From Natrinema zhouii (GTDB lineage: Archaea; Halobacteriota; Halobacteria; Halobacteriales; Natrialbaceae), in NCBI RefSeq assembly GCF_013456555.2, contig NZ_CP059154.1, positions 62,001 through 126,000 on the forward strand: a DNA stretch of 64,000 nt, read 5' to 3'. The position numbers were made by a program, and so were the translations under genes. Below are positions 8,667 through 17,242 of this stretch, one piece after another. Position 1 is the first letter of the stretch. Every line of letters starts with the position of its first letter. The notes beneath the pieces are model-generated. The model was not told where the DNA came from and did no database searches. It worked only from the letters and a program-made list of their open reading frames with translations.

Positions 8667-9011
8667 TTACGCCGCGTTGAGTGTCTCAGCGAGTTCGTCG
8701 CGCTCCTCGAGTTCCTCGAGGATGTCGGACCCGCCGACGAATTCGCCGTCGACGAACGTCTGCGGGATCGTCTCCCAGTCGCTGCGTTCCGACAGCGCCT
8801 GACGGAACTCGTCGAGTGACTCGAGGACGTCGACGGTCTCGTACTCGTCGCGGTGCTCACCGATCAGGCCGAGCGCCTTGCGGGAGTAGCCACACTGGGG
8901 CATCAGCTCCGTCCCCTTCATGAAGAGAACGACCTCGTTCTCCTCGAGTGCCTCGGCGACCTGCTCGTTGACCTCCTCCTGATCGAGACCCTGATTCGGT
9001 GGGAATTCCAT
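8667..9011 (-). CDS. Monothiol glutaredoxin
   Basis: A 114-residue protein with the monothiol active site C40-G-Y-S in the context LFMKGTELMPQCGYS, the cis-proline/glutathione-binding segment IPQTFVDGEFVGGSD, and the closing ELEERDEL helix. This is the Grx4/Grx5 type linked to Fe-S cluster carriage and glutathione-type thiols. Haloarchaea use gamma-glutamylcysteine instead of glutathione, and the GshA that makes it is encoded at 23732, so that is the likely thiol partner. The open frame on the opposite strand here is a shadow. Confidence 0.93.
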   Translation of the reverse strand: MEFPPNQGLDQEEVNEQVAEALEENEVVLFMKGTELMPQCGYSRKALGLIGEHRDEYETVDVLESLDEFRQALSERSDWETIPQTFVDGEFVGGSDILEELEERDELAETLNAA

Positions 9012-9145
9012 ACTCGTTCGTACGACAGTGAGCGGGATATGCCTTGCGTCATCATCACTCTCGATATCGGGGCGTCGCCGGTCGACTGATCGAACGGAGC
9101 GGACTCGCAGGTGGTAGGTGGTATCGCGGGTGGCGGGGTGTCGGC

Positions 9146-9943
9146 TCAGTCTGCCGATGCGGAGGACTCGAGGACATCCACTTTCTCGGCGCTGTAGCCG
9201 AAGACGTTCCGGTAGCCGTTCGACGACATGAGGACCGGATAGAACGATTCGGCTGCGACTTGCGCTTCGCCGTCAGCCGCGGCGAACGGTGCGCCGGCCT
9301 CGACTTCCGTGAAGTTGTCGACGAACACTTCGTAGGTGTCGGCCTGGTCCTTGCGGATGACGTCGGTGAGCCGATAGACCGGCAGATCGCGGCGGACGGT
9401 ATCGCCGGGCAACGCCCCCACTGCGGTGAGAAACGCCCGTGTCAGTCGGTCGGCGTTTTCGGCGGCCGTCTCCGATCCCTGCAACCCGCACTCGACTTCG
9501 ATGGTATCGATCGCGGAGAAGAGTCGCCCCTCCGCGAAGTTACTCGTCTCGACCATCGCCGCCACGGGTAGCTGCGGAACGATGTCTTTGGCCGTCTCGT
9601 TGACTCCGTTGACGATAGCGAAGGGATCAGCGTGGCTCTGGGTGGAGTGCATCGAGAAGGACAGACAGCCCTCGAGCTCGGTGACGAGTTCGTGTGCGAG
9701 CCGGCCTTCGTGTGTCTTTGCGTTCGGATCGCCGGGGAACGCGCGGTTGAGATCCTCGTCGACGAACCGCACCTGTCGCTCGAGCGCTTCTTCGTTAGCG
9801 ACGATGAGTTTGACGGGGCGTTCGACGGCGGGACGGTCGTCGAGGAGTCGCTCGACGGCCCGGACGCCACAGGGTTCGTCTCCGTGGACGCCCGCGACGA
9901 CTGCGATTTCCGGCGTTCCCGACCCCAGCTGTGCAACTCTCAT
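9146..9943 (-). CDS. Succinylglutamate desuccinylase/aspartoacylase family protein
   Basis: A 265-residue zinc-dependent amidohydrolase/deacylase. Zinc ligands are visible as H20 and E23 in GVHGDEPCG and H99 in FSMHSTQSH. The substrate-binding DLNR (64-67) and the general-base E151 in EVECG complete the AstE/ASPA pattern. The family removes acyl groups from N-acyl amino acids; the exact substrate here is unknown, and haloarchaeal members are mostly annotated generically. The C-terminal 70 residues form a beta-rich domain, as in aspartoacylases. The start at 9943 leaves only a few residues before the first strand, matching the family. It is a single gene. Confidence 0.88.
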   Translation of the reverse strand: MRVAQLGSGTPEIAVVAGVHGDEPCGVRAVERLLDDRPAVERPVKLIVANEEALERQVRFVDEDLNRAFPGDPNAKTHEGRLAHELVTELEGCLSFSMHSTQSHADPFAIVNGVNETAKDIVPQLPVAAMVETSNFAEGRLFSAIDTIEVECGLQGSETAAENADRLTRAFLTAVGALPGDTVRRDLPVYRLTDVIRKDQADTYEVFVDNFTEVEAGAPFAAADGEAQVAAESFYPVLMSSNGYRNVFGYSAEKVDVLESSASAD

Positions 9944-10061
9944 TACTAGTTAGTTCGGCTGAAAGGGGAAAGGCGATTCGGTTGTTCACAGTGTCGATCA
10001 ACTGATACCTGTCTCCGACCGTCCACTCGAGGAGCCGAACCACGATACACTCCAGACTGTG

Positions 10062-10547
10062 TCACTCCTCGAGCGCCTCGACGTACTCGTAGTCGGCGGC
10101 TCGAGCGATCGGTCGGTCGTCGTCCAGTCGAATCCGCCAGTCATCGATCCGTGTCGGCTCCTCGAGGGCGTTCGTCAGCGCGGTTCGGACCGCGAGCACG
10201 TCGACGCCGTAGTAGTCGTTCGGGACGCCGTGGAGGTACTGCAGCGCCGTCTCGAAGAGGCTCCGCATCCCGTCGTCGTTCTCGAAGTCGACGTGTTTGT
10301 AGGCCCCTGCGGCTACCTGGACCATCCCGTGGCAGAACTTGCTCTCCGTGGTGCCGGCTCCGTAGTTGTACCACTCCATCTCGAAACAATCGTGGGACTC
10401 GTGGAACGCACCGTCGTTGAACAGCCGAACGCCGTGGTCGGTCGCCCGGCGCAGCGTCGCGTGCTCCCAGCGACCCGCGGACGGGTCCCAGCCCGTCGGA
10501 TTCCCGGCCGGTGGCTCGACGGTGGGGTCGCGGGTGTGGTCGTCCAT
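10062..10547 (-). CDS. DUF309 domain-containing protein
   Basis: A 161-residue helical protein. The central segment [17 protein letters not shown] (about 43-59) is the DUF309 hallmark (normally FxxGxYxEAHExLExxW). It is followed by the second helix pattern [19 protein letters not shown]309 proteins are small helical-bundle proteins of unknown function, widespread in bacteria and archaea. It is a single gene on the strand opposite to the following tRNA-Leu. Confidence 0.85.
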   Translation of the reverse strand: MDDHTRDPTVEPPAGNPTGWDPSAGRWEHATLRRATDHGVRLFNDGAFHESHDCFEMEWYNYGAGTTESKFCHGMVQVAAGAYKHVDFENDDGMRSLFETALQYLHGVPNDYYGVDVLAVRTALTNALEEPTRIDDWRIRLDDDRPIARAADYEYVEALEE

Positions 10548-10672
10548 GCTCGACTCGAGGGCCGTCGGGCGGGTAATTCCGTCGGTCAGGCCGGGGGTAC
10601 CGCTTCGGAGCCCCGTCTCGACACGTTCTGTTACCGGTGAGGAATCGACCCGGAACCGGACGGGAATCGGAC

Positions 10673-10680
10673 GATTTAAC
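10673..10680 (+). promoter_or_regulatory. TATA-like box of tRNA-Leu
   Basis: GATTTAAC lies about 30-37 nt upstream of the tRNA 5' end, which fits an archaeal tRNA promoter. Confidence 0.45.
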
Positions 10681-10709
10681 CCCTGCGAGGCTCTCAGACA
10701 GAGATGCGT

Positions 10710-10792
10710 GCGAGGGTAGCCAAGCGGTCAACGGCGGCGGACTCAAGATCCGCTCTCGTAGGAGTTCGTGGGTTCGATCCCCTCCCCTCGCA
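10710..10792 (+). tRNA. tRNA-Leu (anticodon CAA)
   Basis: Acceptor arms GCGAGGG and CCCTCGC pair, and the discriminator base is A. The anticodon stem GCGGA/TCCGC encloses the loop CTCAAGA, giving anticodon CAA at 10744-10746 (reads UUG). A long variable arm of the class II type follows, then a T arm with GGGTTCGATCCC. The T stem as I align it has one T-T mismatch in an outer pair. There is no intron and no encoded CCA. Confidence 0.93.
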
Positions 10793-11071
10793 CTCACCAC
10801 AGTGCGCGGCAAGACGGAGCGTCTTGCCCTCGCAAACTTCTGATGACACTACTCTCGCTGAGTTGCGTCTCCGAACCCGGGTATGCTATCGGGCTGGGGG
10901 CTCGAGGCGTCCGTCACTGAAGTATCAGTTATCGAGTCGGTAGCCGACGGGTAGCACTCCTCGAGCCGTTCGGTTCCGGCACGATCGAGTCGCCGGAAAG
11001 TGTCCGGAGCGAAACCGGCCAGCGAGTCACCATCACGACCACTTTTCAGCCCGGATCACCGAGGAGAGCCA

Positions 11072-11875
11072 ATGACCGAAGCCAGACCGGATCCCGACCG
11101 AGCGGCCGTCGCTGTTCGCGCGGCGGGCGAGGGTGCTGCCGTCGCGGCCGACTCGTTTCGAACCGAGCTCACCGTCGAGGAGAAAAACGGGAAGACCGAC
11201 GTCGTGACGCAGGTCGACCGCGACGCACAGGAGACCGTCATCGAGACCATCCGCGAGGCGTTTCCGGACGATCCGGTCGTCGGCGAGGAGGAAGACGCGC
11301 TGAAGGCGGTGCCCGAAACAGGGCCGGCCTGGATCGTCGACCCCATCGACGGGACGAACAACTACGTCGACGGGACTCGAGCGTTCGGGACTGCCGTCGC
11401 GGCTGTCGTCGACGGCGAGCCAGTCGGTGCCGCGTTCGACTGTCCCGCCCTCTCCGATGTCTACCGCGTCGGCCCCGAGGGGGCGTTTCGAAACGATGAC
11501 CCGCTGTCGGTCAGCGACTGCACAGACCCCGAGGTGGCTACCGTCTGCCCGACGTTCTGGTGGGACTTCGACCAGCGCGATCAGTACGCCGCGGCCACCC
11601 GCGCCGTCGTCGAGCGGTTCGGCGACATGCGCCGCTTCGGCTGTGCCCAACTCGAGCTGGCGATGGTCGCCTCGGGCGCGCTCGAGGGGACGATGACCAA
11701 CCTCCGAGCGAACTCGTGGGACACCGTCGCCGGCGTCCAGTTGATCCGCGAGGCCGGCGGCGTCGTCACCGACCTCGAGGGCGACCGCTGGCGACACGAT
11801 AGTACTGGACTCGTCGCCTCGAACAGCGGGATCCACGACGAACTGCTCGCGGCGGCTCGCGAAATCGAGGGCTAA
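11072..11875 (+). CDS. Inositol monophosphatase family protein
   Basis: A 267-residue Mg2+-dependent phosphatase. Metal ligands and signature motifs are present: VVGEEED (about 69-75), WIVDPIDGTNNY (about 88-99), and the C-terminal SWDTVAGVQLIREAGG. Family members hydrolyse inositol monophosphate, fructose-1,6-bisphosphate or NADP; archaeal ones are often bifunctional IMPase/FBPase. The substrate is not decidable here. The start ATG at 11072 has GAGGAG six bases upstream, a good Shine-Dalgarno, which makes the longer upstream extension unlikely. It is a single gene downstream of tRNA-Leu. Confidence 0.9.
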   Translation: MTEARPDPDRAAVAVRAAGEGAAVAADSFRTELTVEEKNGKTDVVTQVDRDAQETVIETIREAFPDDPVVGEEEDALKAVPETGPAWIVDPIDGTNNYVDGTRAFGTAVAAVVDGEPVGAAFDCPALSDVYRVGPEGAFRNDDPLSVSDCTDPEVATVCPTFWWDFDQRDQYAAATRAVVERFGDMRRFGCAQLELAMVASGALEGTMTNLRANSWDTVAGVQLIREAGGVVTDLEGDRWRHDSTGLVASNSGIHDELLAAAREIEG

Positions 11876-12264
11876 GTGGCTTATCGGATGTGGTCGGGAC
11901 CGACGGTCTGCGGGGAGGAGTTCCGATATCGCCATTCACTGGCTGCGTGAATGGAACAATAGGTTCTGGTGGGAGAGGATGAAAAGAAGTGTTCTGCTAC
12001 CATGGCAACACGGGATCGCCACGCCCTCCCCATCCGATTCACTCGGTCGCTCCGCTCCCTCGCTCATCCCTCGCGTAATATCGTCAGCGAGGCGCTCCCG
12101 CTGGTCGCACCTCGCTGACAGCGCGCGCCACCGCACGCCGGTTGACCAGTCCGAGTGATGCGTTCTTCTCTTCTACTGAGACTCGTCGCCGAACCCAGTC
12201 GTATGGAACAGTCACGCGCGTTGAAAATCGGAAACGGTAAGCGCCCCCCACTACGGGATTCGGT
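11876..12264. other. Intergenic region with one inverted repeat
   Basis: About 390 bases with no convincing gene; open frames here translate to Arg/Ser-rich shadows. The notable content is a perfect 10-bp inverted repeat (12083-12119) and the CTCGGTCGCTCCGCTCCCTCGC type of sequence that recurs in haloarchaeal intergenes. The last 40 bases should contain the promoter of the DUF63 gene. Confidence 0.5.
12083..12119. repeat. Perfect 10-bp inverted repeat (hairpin)
   Basis: GTCAGCGAGG at 12083-12092 and its exact reverse complement CCTCGCTGAC at 12110-12119 flank a 17-base loop. It sits in the long intergene between the IMPase and DUF63 genes, is not followed by a T tract, and could be a small RNA element, a terminator stem or an IS remnant. 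Confidence 0.5.
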
Positions 12265-13392
12265 ATGGACGACTTCATCGACCGGTTCGGGGCCGAGCGG
12301 GTCTGGGCCGCGACCGTCGCGAGTCTCGCCGCCGTAGTGGTCCTCGGCGCGCTCCTGTTCCCACAGCGAGTCTACGCCGAGATCATCTGGCAGTACTTCT
12401 GGGGCCCCGTCGTCGCCGACGCCCACAGCTGGAACTGCGCCACGTTAGTCGACGGCCAGGCGGTGCCCTGTAACGATGCCCCCGCTAACGCCGGCCCGAC
12501 CGCCGAACCCGGCTACACGTTCGTCTCCTACGCCGGCTACATCCCGACCCTGGTTCTGATGCTGACCGGGGTCATCTTCCTTATCCGCCGCCTCGAGATC
12601 GAGCGCTACCGCGCGGGCTTCTTCGCGCTGTTCCCGCTCATGCTCTTCGGCGGCGCGCTACGGGTCGTCGAGGACGCCAACGCCGCGGCCTACCAGTACA
12701 CCGGAGAGATGGCCATCGAACTGCCGTGGTCCGGCTTCATTATCAGCCCGCTGATCTACTTCACCGTCTTCTTCGTCGCCCTGTTCGCGGTCGTGGCCTC
12801 GGTCTGGCTCGAACGCAACGACTACGTCTCGGGGTACGAGTACCCCTTGGCCGGGATCGGAACCGCCGCGCTGACGGTGACGCTCCTCTTTCTGGGCTAT
12901 ACGGCGGCGACGAAGCAGTATTCGGAATTCTACCCGCTGGTTCCGCTCGTTATCCTCGTCGGTGCGACGCTGACGACGGCGATCACGTGGGTCGCACTCG
13001 AGCGGTTCGCGCCGGAACTGAACCGCGGGACCGGATACATGGGGATCGTCGTCATCTGGGCGCACGCGGTCGACGGCGTCGCGAACGTGATCGGCCTCGA
13101 CTGGGCGACTTCGCTCGGACTCCCGGCCAACCTCGTTCCGAAGCATCCGATCAACCGGGCGATCGCGAACACGACGGCCGACGTGCTTCCGGCTAATATC
13201 GTCTCGATTACCGGCTCGGCCTGGCCGTTCCTGCTCGTAAAGGTCGCCGCTGCCGTTTTCGTCATCTGGATCTTCGACGAGACGGTCTTCGAGGACAGCC
13301 CGCGCTACGCGATCTTGCTCATGATCACCGTCGTCGCCGTCGGTCTGGGTCCCGGCACTCGCGACATGCTGCGTGCGACGTTCGGTGTCTAA
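12265..13392 (+). CDS. DUF63 family membrane protein
   Basis: A 375-residue integral membrane protein with eight or so hydrophobic helices. After the first helix (about 15-33) comes the DUF63-typical exposed segment [11 protein letters not shown]. Further family features are [12 protein letters not shown], the Pro/Ser-rich [10 protein letters not shown] helix, [16 protein letters not shown], and HPINRAI near 295. DUF63 is a conserved euryarchaeal membrane family of unknown function. The length is normal and the start MDDFIDRFG is immediately followed by the first helix. Confidence 0.88.
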   Translation: MDDFIDRFGAERVWAATVASLAAVVVLGALLFPQRVYAEIIWQYFWGPVVADAHSWNCATLVDGQAVPCNDAPANAGPTAEPGYTFVSYAGYIPTLVLMLTGVIFLIRRLEIERYRAGFFALFPLMLFGGALRVVEDANAAAYQYTGEMAIELPWSGFIISPLIYFTVFFVALFAVVASVWLERNDYVSGYEYPLAGIGTAALTVTLLFLGYTAATKQYSEFYPLVPLVILVGATLTTAITWVALERFAPELNRGTGYMGIVVIWAHAVDGVANVIGLDWATSLGLPANLVPKHPINRAIANTTADVLPANIVSITGSAWPFLLVKVAAAVFVIWIFDETVFEDSPRYAILLMITVVAVGLGPGTRDMLRATFGV

Positions 13393-13516
13393 TCGGCTCT
13401 TTCGGTTTTCGTCTCGAGTTTCCCATCTTTTCAGCCACTGCGTCGTCCGACGGCGGCCCCGCTCGAGCGGCGACGTGAACGGGGGCTTTAATCGCTCGCG
13501 GCGGGAACTGGCGTTC

Positions 13517-14410
13517 ATGACCGATACGGACGGGTGGTTCGCGGCCGTCGACCGCGACGATCCCGACGCGATGGCGGCCGCGATTCGCGAGGGACGCGCC
13601 GACGGGCCCCGCGACTGGCCCGCCCTCGCGCTCGAGGCGGAGTTCGCGAGCGACGAGGACGAGTACTATGACGCCCTCGGGGAGGCGACCACAGCTGCGA
13701 CGCGGGCCGCGGTGACCGAGCGCGAGCGGGCCGACGACCGCCAGCTCGTCCACGCAGTGCGGGCGATGGACGACTGCGATCGGACGGCCAACGAACTCGC
13801 CGAGCGACTGGCCGAGTGGGCCGGCACCGTCGACCCCAAGGCGGGAACCGGCGTCGAGTACGCTCGCAAACTGGCACGCGGCGAGACGGACGACGACCTC
13901 GAGGAGCCCGCGATTCGCTCCCTCGCCGAACGAGTCGCCGACCTCGCCGACGAGGCGGACGAACTCCGAGAGTTCGTGCAACGCCAGACGCCGGCCGTCG
14001 CGCCGAACCTCTCAGCGCTCGCCGAGCCCGTGCTCGCGGCCCGGCTAATCTCGCTCGCAGGGGGGCTCGAGACGCTGGCCAAGAAACCCAGCGGGACGAT
14101 TCAGGTTCTGGGGGCTGAGGACGCGCTGTTCGCCCACCTACGGGGTCACGCGCCCTCGCCCAAACACGGGATCATCTACACGCACGACGCGGTTCGGGGC
14201 ACCCACCCCGAGAACAGGGGCTCCGCGGCGCGCGCGGTCGCGGGCAAACTCGCCATCGCGGCCCGCGTCGATCACTACTCGGGCGAGTCGAAGCCGGAAC
14301 TCGAGGCCGAACTCGCAGATCGGATCGAGACGATTCAGGCGCGGACGGTGGACGATGATGCGGGCACTGACGATGGAAGTGCCGATACTGGAGGTGCCGA
14401 CGATGAGTGA
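13517..14410 (+). CDS. Nop5/Nop56 family box C/D RNP protein
   Basis: A 297-residue scaffold protein of archaeal box C/D sRNP complexes. It bridges the L7Ae-bound sRNA and fibrillarin for 2'-O-methylation of rRNA and tRNA. The Nop domain is visible in the C-terminal half: NLSALAEPVLAARLISLAGG, then KPSGTIQVLGAEDALFAHL, then PSPKHGIIYTH, then ARAVAGKLAIAARVD. A helical coiled-coil segment (about 130-165) precedes it. The start ATG at 13517 is preferred because upstream in-frame sequence is Arg-rich shadow. It overlaps the fibrillarin gene by 8 bases, the standard archaeal arrangement. Confidence 0.93.
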   Translation: MTDTDGWFAAVDRDDPDAMAAAIREGRADGPRDWPALALEAEFASDEDEYYDALGEATTAATRAAVTERERADDRQLVHAVRAMDDCDRTANELAERLAEWAGTVDPKAGTGVEYARKLARGETDDDLEEPAIRSLAERVADLADEADELREFVQRQTPAVAPNLSALAEPVLAARLISLAGGLETLAKKPSGTIQVLGAEDALFAHLRGHAPSPKHGIIYTHDAVRGTHPENRGSAARAVAGKLAIAARVDHYSGESKPELEAELADRIETIQARTVDDDAGTDDGSADTGGADDE

Positions 14411-15038
14411 GAACCTCCCGGCGGGCGTCGAGCGCCGCGCGTTCGACGGGACCGAGCGGCTGGCGACTCGAGGGGTGCCCGTTTACGGCGAGCCGACGGA
14501 CGGCGAGTGGCGTGCCTGGAACCCGAACCGGTCGAAACTGGGTGCGATGCTCGAGCTGGGAATGGAGACGGGCCTCGAAGGCGGCGAAACCGTGCTCTAT
14601 CTGGGTGCCGCGAGCGGGACGACAGTGAGCCACGTCGCCGATTTCGCCGGGCCGACCTACGCCGTGGAGTTCGCCGCGCGGCCGGTTCGGGATCTGCTCG
14701 AGGCCGCCGAGAGTCGCGATCGGCTCTTTCCGCTGTTGAAAGACGCCCGAAAGCCCGAAACCTACGCCCACGTCGTGGAGTCCGATGTCGACGTGATCGT
14801 CCAGGACGTGGCGACGCGGGGGCAGGCGCGGGTGGCGCTCGAGAACCGGCGCTTTTTGGCCGATGACGGGCGGCTACTGTTGGCTGTCAAGGCACGGAGT
14901 GAGGACGTGACTCGAGAACCGTCGGCCGTGTTCGAGGACGTTCGCGAGGAACTTTCGGAAGGGTACGAGATTTTGGAGACGCGGGGACTCGAGGCGTATC
15001 ACGCGGATCATCTCGGGATCGTCGCGCGACCACGGTGA
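14403..15038 (+). CDS. flpA: Fibrillarin-like rRNA/tRNA 2'-O-methyltransferase
   Basis: A 211-residue SAM-dependent methyltransferase, the catalytic subunit of box C/D RNPs. It shows YGEPTDGEWRAWNPNRSKL at the N-terminus, the SAM-binding motif LYLGAASGTTVSHVAD (about 60-75), YAVEFAARPVRDLL, then DVIVQDVATRGQA, and LLAVKARSEDV near the end. This matches archaeal FlpA in length and motif order. The ATG at 14403 overlaps the last codons of nop5, so the two partners are translationally coupled. Confidence 0.95.
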   Translation: MSENLPAGVERRAFDGTERLATRGVPVYGEPTDGEWRAWNPNRSKLGAMLELGMETGLEGGETVLYLGAASGTTVSHVADFAGPTYAVEFAARPVRDLLEAAESRDRLFPLLKDARKPETYAHVVESDVDVIVQDVATRGQARVALENRRFLADDGRLLLAVKARSEDVTREPSAVFEDVREELSEGYEILETRGLEAYHADHLGIVARPR

Positions 15039-15138
15039 GTCGATCGGGTATCTCATTTGGTTACGTGGTGACCATGTTCTCCACATCGCCTCCGTTTGCA
15101 TAACCTGAGAATCAGGCATTACAGAACGTGAGTCCACC

Positions 15139-15152
15139 GAAATACCCATATC
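15139..15152 (+). promoter_or_regulatory. TATA-like box of small zinc-finger gene, copy 1
   Basis: GAAATACCCATATC lies about 26-39 nt before the ATG at 15178, the spacing for a near-leaderless transcript. The corresponding box is kept in copy 2. Confidence 0.5.
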
Positions 15153-15177
15153 GCCCTAGCTCTCAGACAGATACCGT

Positions 15178-15297
15178 ATGGTCCGCTATGCCGAAGAGCC
15201 CTGCGCCGACTGTAATGGAAAGAAGATTCGACGGACGGACGGATCGGTGTGGTGCCCAAACTGCGCGTTATTCGATCCGCGTCAGCAGGCCACATGA
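15178..15297 (+). CDS. Small CPxCG-related zinc-finger protein, paralogue 1
   Basis: A 39-residue protein starting MVRYAEEPCADCNGK, with two Cys pairs: C-A-D-C near residues 9-12 and C-P-N-C near 26-29. It ends FDPRQQAT. Haloarchaea encode many such one-domain zinc-finger microproteins of under 60 residues, some shown genetically to affect biofilm formation, motility or stress adaptation. It is too short for ordinary gene calling. The reality of this gene is supported by a second copy at 16715: the differences between the two are mostly synonymous or conservative and all four cysteines are kept. Function unknown; DNA, RNA or protein binding is possible. Confidence 0.78.
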   Translation: MVRYAEEPCADCNGKKIRRTDGSVWCPNCALFDPRQQAT

Positions 15298-15467
15298 GAC
15301 GGTCGGCTGCGAGGGACAGCACGGTAGAGGCGTGAGCGACGTCCGACGCGATCCGCGGAGGGGCTGAAACGACTGTTAGATCTCGTGTGAACCGCTATCG
15401 CTCTCGCTCACCACACGACTAGAGACCGTGAACGAACGACGGGGGAGTCATGACCCTCCCCTCTCGT

Positions 15468-16031
15468 TCACTCGGTCGTCTCGTTCTGTTCCTCCTCGAG
15501 CGTGATCAGTGCGTCGTCAATCACTGGCTCGCCGTCAGTGATGTAGGGGTCGTCAGCCTCGGGGAACTCGTACGTCTGGTTGTCGTTGGTGTCCTGGTGG
15601 GCCATCGCGATCAACACCTGACTCTCCTCGAGGGACTCGTTGAGCTCGACGGTCACGTTCTCGTGCTCGCCGGAGTCGAGGTAAGTGGAGTTACCCAGGA
15701 CCTCCCCGGGCTCGTACTCCTCGGACATGTTGGTCACGGTCTCGTTCTCAGTGGCGTTCTCTCCGTCCGTCGCGTTCTCGTCAGCAGGCGCGGCCGCGTG
15801 GACGACGGCGAAGCCGCCCTCGGGTAGCGTCGTGTTATTGACCGCGACTGCCGTTCCGTTCGACGTCTGGTTCTCGAACGTCACTGTGGCCGTTTCGTTT
15901 TCCGTTTCGTTCTCCGTCTCGTTGTCTTGGGTTGCCGTGCCGGCGTCGGTCGCGGCGAACGCGATGCTCGCCCCCGAGAGGAGGACGAGCGCCGCGATGA
16001 CTGCGACGCCGATGGTTCTTGCACGTGACAT
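15468..16031 (-). CDS. Secreted DUF7282 domain protein
   Basis: A 187-residue exported protein. A Sec-type signal (about residues 5-27, AVIAALVLLSGASIAFA) is followed by a Thr/Asn/Glu-rich linker and one DUF7282-like beta domain: VTFENQTSNGTAVAV, then GGFAVVHA, then a hydrophobic strand, then IAMAHQDTNDNQTYEF and DGEPVIDDALITL. Many N-x-S/T sequons suggest N-glycosylation at the cell surface. DUF7282 domains are common in haloarchaeal extracellular proteins; function is unknown. The start MSRARTIG at 16031 is preferred because the signal peptide begins there. Confidence 0.82.
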   Translation of the reverse strand: MSRARTIGVAVIAALVLLSGASIAFAATDAGTATQDNETENETENETATVTFENQTSNGTAVAVNNTTLPEGGFAVVHAAAPADENATDGENATENETVTNMSEEYEPGEVLGNSTYLDSGEHENVTVELNESLEESQVLIAMAHQDTNDNQTYEFPEADDPYITDGEPVIDDALITLEEEQNETTE

Positions 16032-16284
16032 TGCATCGATGGTACCGCCGTAGTTCGGCAAAAATCGGAAGATTCGTTCAGACGCTTCGGCGCTAGAAAC
16101 GCTCGAATTCGGTAGAAGGGACGAGAGAAGTAATCGGATTCTTCCGATCGTTAGTCCCGCAATCGTATTTGTAATATCATATTCTATTGAAACGCCTTCT
16201 CGAGAGACACACTGGACTCACAGCAGTGTTCGGGGTGAGAGACAGTAGCCACCGACAGTTACTGCATATCCGATCGCACGACAG

Positions 16285-16410
16285 GAGTGCGGTTCGGAGC
16301 GATGCGCGGTTCGGAGCGAACACAGTGAGCGAGAACCGCGGGGATACGAACGGTGAGCGAAGCGAGCCGTGAGCGTGCACCGTGAGCGAGTGCCGCGGAC
16401 TGCGCGATCG
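16285..16410. repeat. Cluster of short imperfect repeats (GCGGTTCGGAGCGA / GTGAGCGA type)
   Basis: GCGGTTCGGAGCGA occurs twice at about 16290-16320, then GTGAGCGA-like units recur at about 16325, 16352, 16367 and 16381, alternating with GCGAGCCG/CCGCGG blocks. This resembles the extragenic repeat clusters often seen in haloarchaeal chromosomes. No transposase is present. Confidence 0.55.
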
Positions 16411-16675
16411 GCGTGTGAATCGTTCAGTTGCTACTATAACGGAGTACTGAACTGCTCCTCTCTTCCGGCTAACCCGGCGGACCTTCGAGACGATCCCGTG
16501 ATAGTCAATCTCGGGTGTCGTCAGGACGCCTCGAGCGTGCAGCGCTGTCGGTGGCATCGTCGTGGGGCCGCGGTGACTCGATTGCCGTCTCAGTTGGTCA
16601 CGTGGCGACCGTGTTATCCGTATCGACTCCGTCCCTGTAGCGCAAAAATTCGGCATTACAGAACGTGAGTTCCCC

Positions 16676-16690
16676 GAAATATCTATATCG
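16676..16690 (+). promoter_or_regulatory. TATA-like box of small zinc-finger gene, copy 2
   Basis: GAAATATCTATATCG is placed as in copy 1, about 25-39 nt before the ATG at 16715. Its preservation, while flanking bases changed, suggests that both copies are expressed. Confidence 0.5.
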
Positions 16691-16714
16691 TTCTCACTCC
16701 CAGACGGATATCAT

Positions 16715-16834
16715 ATGGTCCGCTATGCCGAAGAGCCCTGTGCCGACTGTTGTGGGAAGAAGATTCGACGGGCAGATAGTTCGGAGTGGTGCCCGAACTG
16801 CGCGCTGTTCAATCCGCGTCAGCGGGCGACGTGA
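16715..16834 (+). CDS. Small CPxCG-related zinc-finger protein, paralogue 2
   Basis: A 39-residue paralogue of the protein at 15178, with the same length and start. It keeps C-A-D-C and C-P-N-C, and gains an additional Cys (CADCC). Substitutions include N13C, T20A, G22S, V24E and D33N, with the tail QRAT instead of QQAT. Retention of the frame and of the four metal-binding cysteines after duplication argues that both genes are under selection. Function unknown. Confidence 0.78.
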   Translation: MVRYAEEPCADCCGKKIRRADSSEWCPNCALFNPRQRAT

Positions 16835-17011
16835 GATGGTCAGCTGCGAGGGGAAGAGGAGAGCAGTGAGTGGCATCGGACGCAACCCGCTGCGCGCTCC
16901 GTTTCACGCCAACCGAATCCCGAATGTTTCCGGACCAGCGCGCGAAGACGGACTGGGTCGACGATGCGTTGATCGGAAGACCGATAAGATCCTCGCGGAA
17001 CGGAGTCACTA

Positions 17012-17242
17012 ATGACAGCAGCGTCACCCGGACGGCTCACTCGTTCGACCAGTCTCCGGGACCATCCCGAACTGGTGGCTGTGGTCGTGGTCGCATCCGT
17101 CATCGCACTCATCGCGATCCGGTATCTCGTCGTCGACCGTCTCGAGATAGACGCATCGACCTCGTACATGGCCGGCGCGTTCGTCGGGCTGTTGATCGCC
17201 CAGTTCATACGGCGCCTCTGTGACTGGTACGGCGTCGAGTGA
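17012..17242 (+). CDS. Small membrane protein, two helices
   Basis: A 76-residue protein with a basic N-terminus and two hydrophobic helices (about residues 21-40 and 51-67), ending RRLCDWYGVE. It has a low-complexity but native-looking composition and starts with ATG at 17012. I do not recognise the family. The opposite-strand frame over the same region is Asp/Glu/Arg-rich without structure and is the likely shadow. Confidence 0.5.
   Translation: MTAASPGRLTRSTSLRDHPELVAVVVVASVIALIAIRYLVVDRLEIDASTSYMAGAFVGLLIAQFIRRLCDWYGVE

Larger units (their letters stand above)
15050..15370 (+). repeat. Duplicated segment, copy 1 (promoter plus small zinc-finger gene)
   Basis: From about 15050 this stretch aligns with about 16587-16910: shared blocks include GCATTACAGAACGTGAG, CCGAAATA, ATGGTCCGCTATGCCGAAGAGCCCTG (in two parts), AAGAAGATTCGACGG and GTCAGC. 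Similarity covers the upstream region, promoter, coding sequence and about 50 bases after the stop, then fades. The offset between copies is 1537 bases, in direct orientation. Confidence 0.8.
16032..16714. other. Long intergenic stretch with repeats and copy-2 upstream region
   Basis: About 680 bases without a convincing protein gene. It holds an AT-rich patch (16164-16186), a cluster of short GTGAGCGA-type repeats (16285-16410), and the upstream part of duplicated segment copy 2 from about 16587. The open frame 16369-16668 on + has a Cys/Arg/Ser-rich shadow-like translation and is not conserved between the two duplicated copies. Confidence 0.55.
16587..16910 (+). repeat. Duplicated segment, copy 2
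   Basis: Second copy of the segment at 15050-15370, beginning TCTCAGTTGGTCACGTGGCGACC against TCTCATTTGGTTACGTGGTGACC in copy 1 (short excerpts). It contains promoter, small zinc-finger gene and some downstream sequence. The copies have diverged at many sites in the noncoding part but the coding frame is intact in both. Confidence 0.8.

Noticed and set aside
8625..8819. A 64-codon + strand frame with an AT-rich upstream region
   Set aside because: It is antisense to the glutaredoxin; the AT-rich stretch serves as promoter for the minus-strand DUF7110-like gene.
16285..16410. Possible CRISPR-like array
   Set aside because: The units are short, imperfect and without regular spacers; no cas gene occurs in the window.
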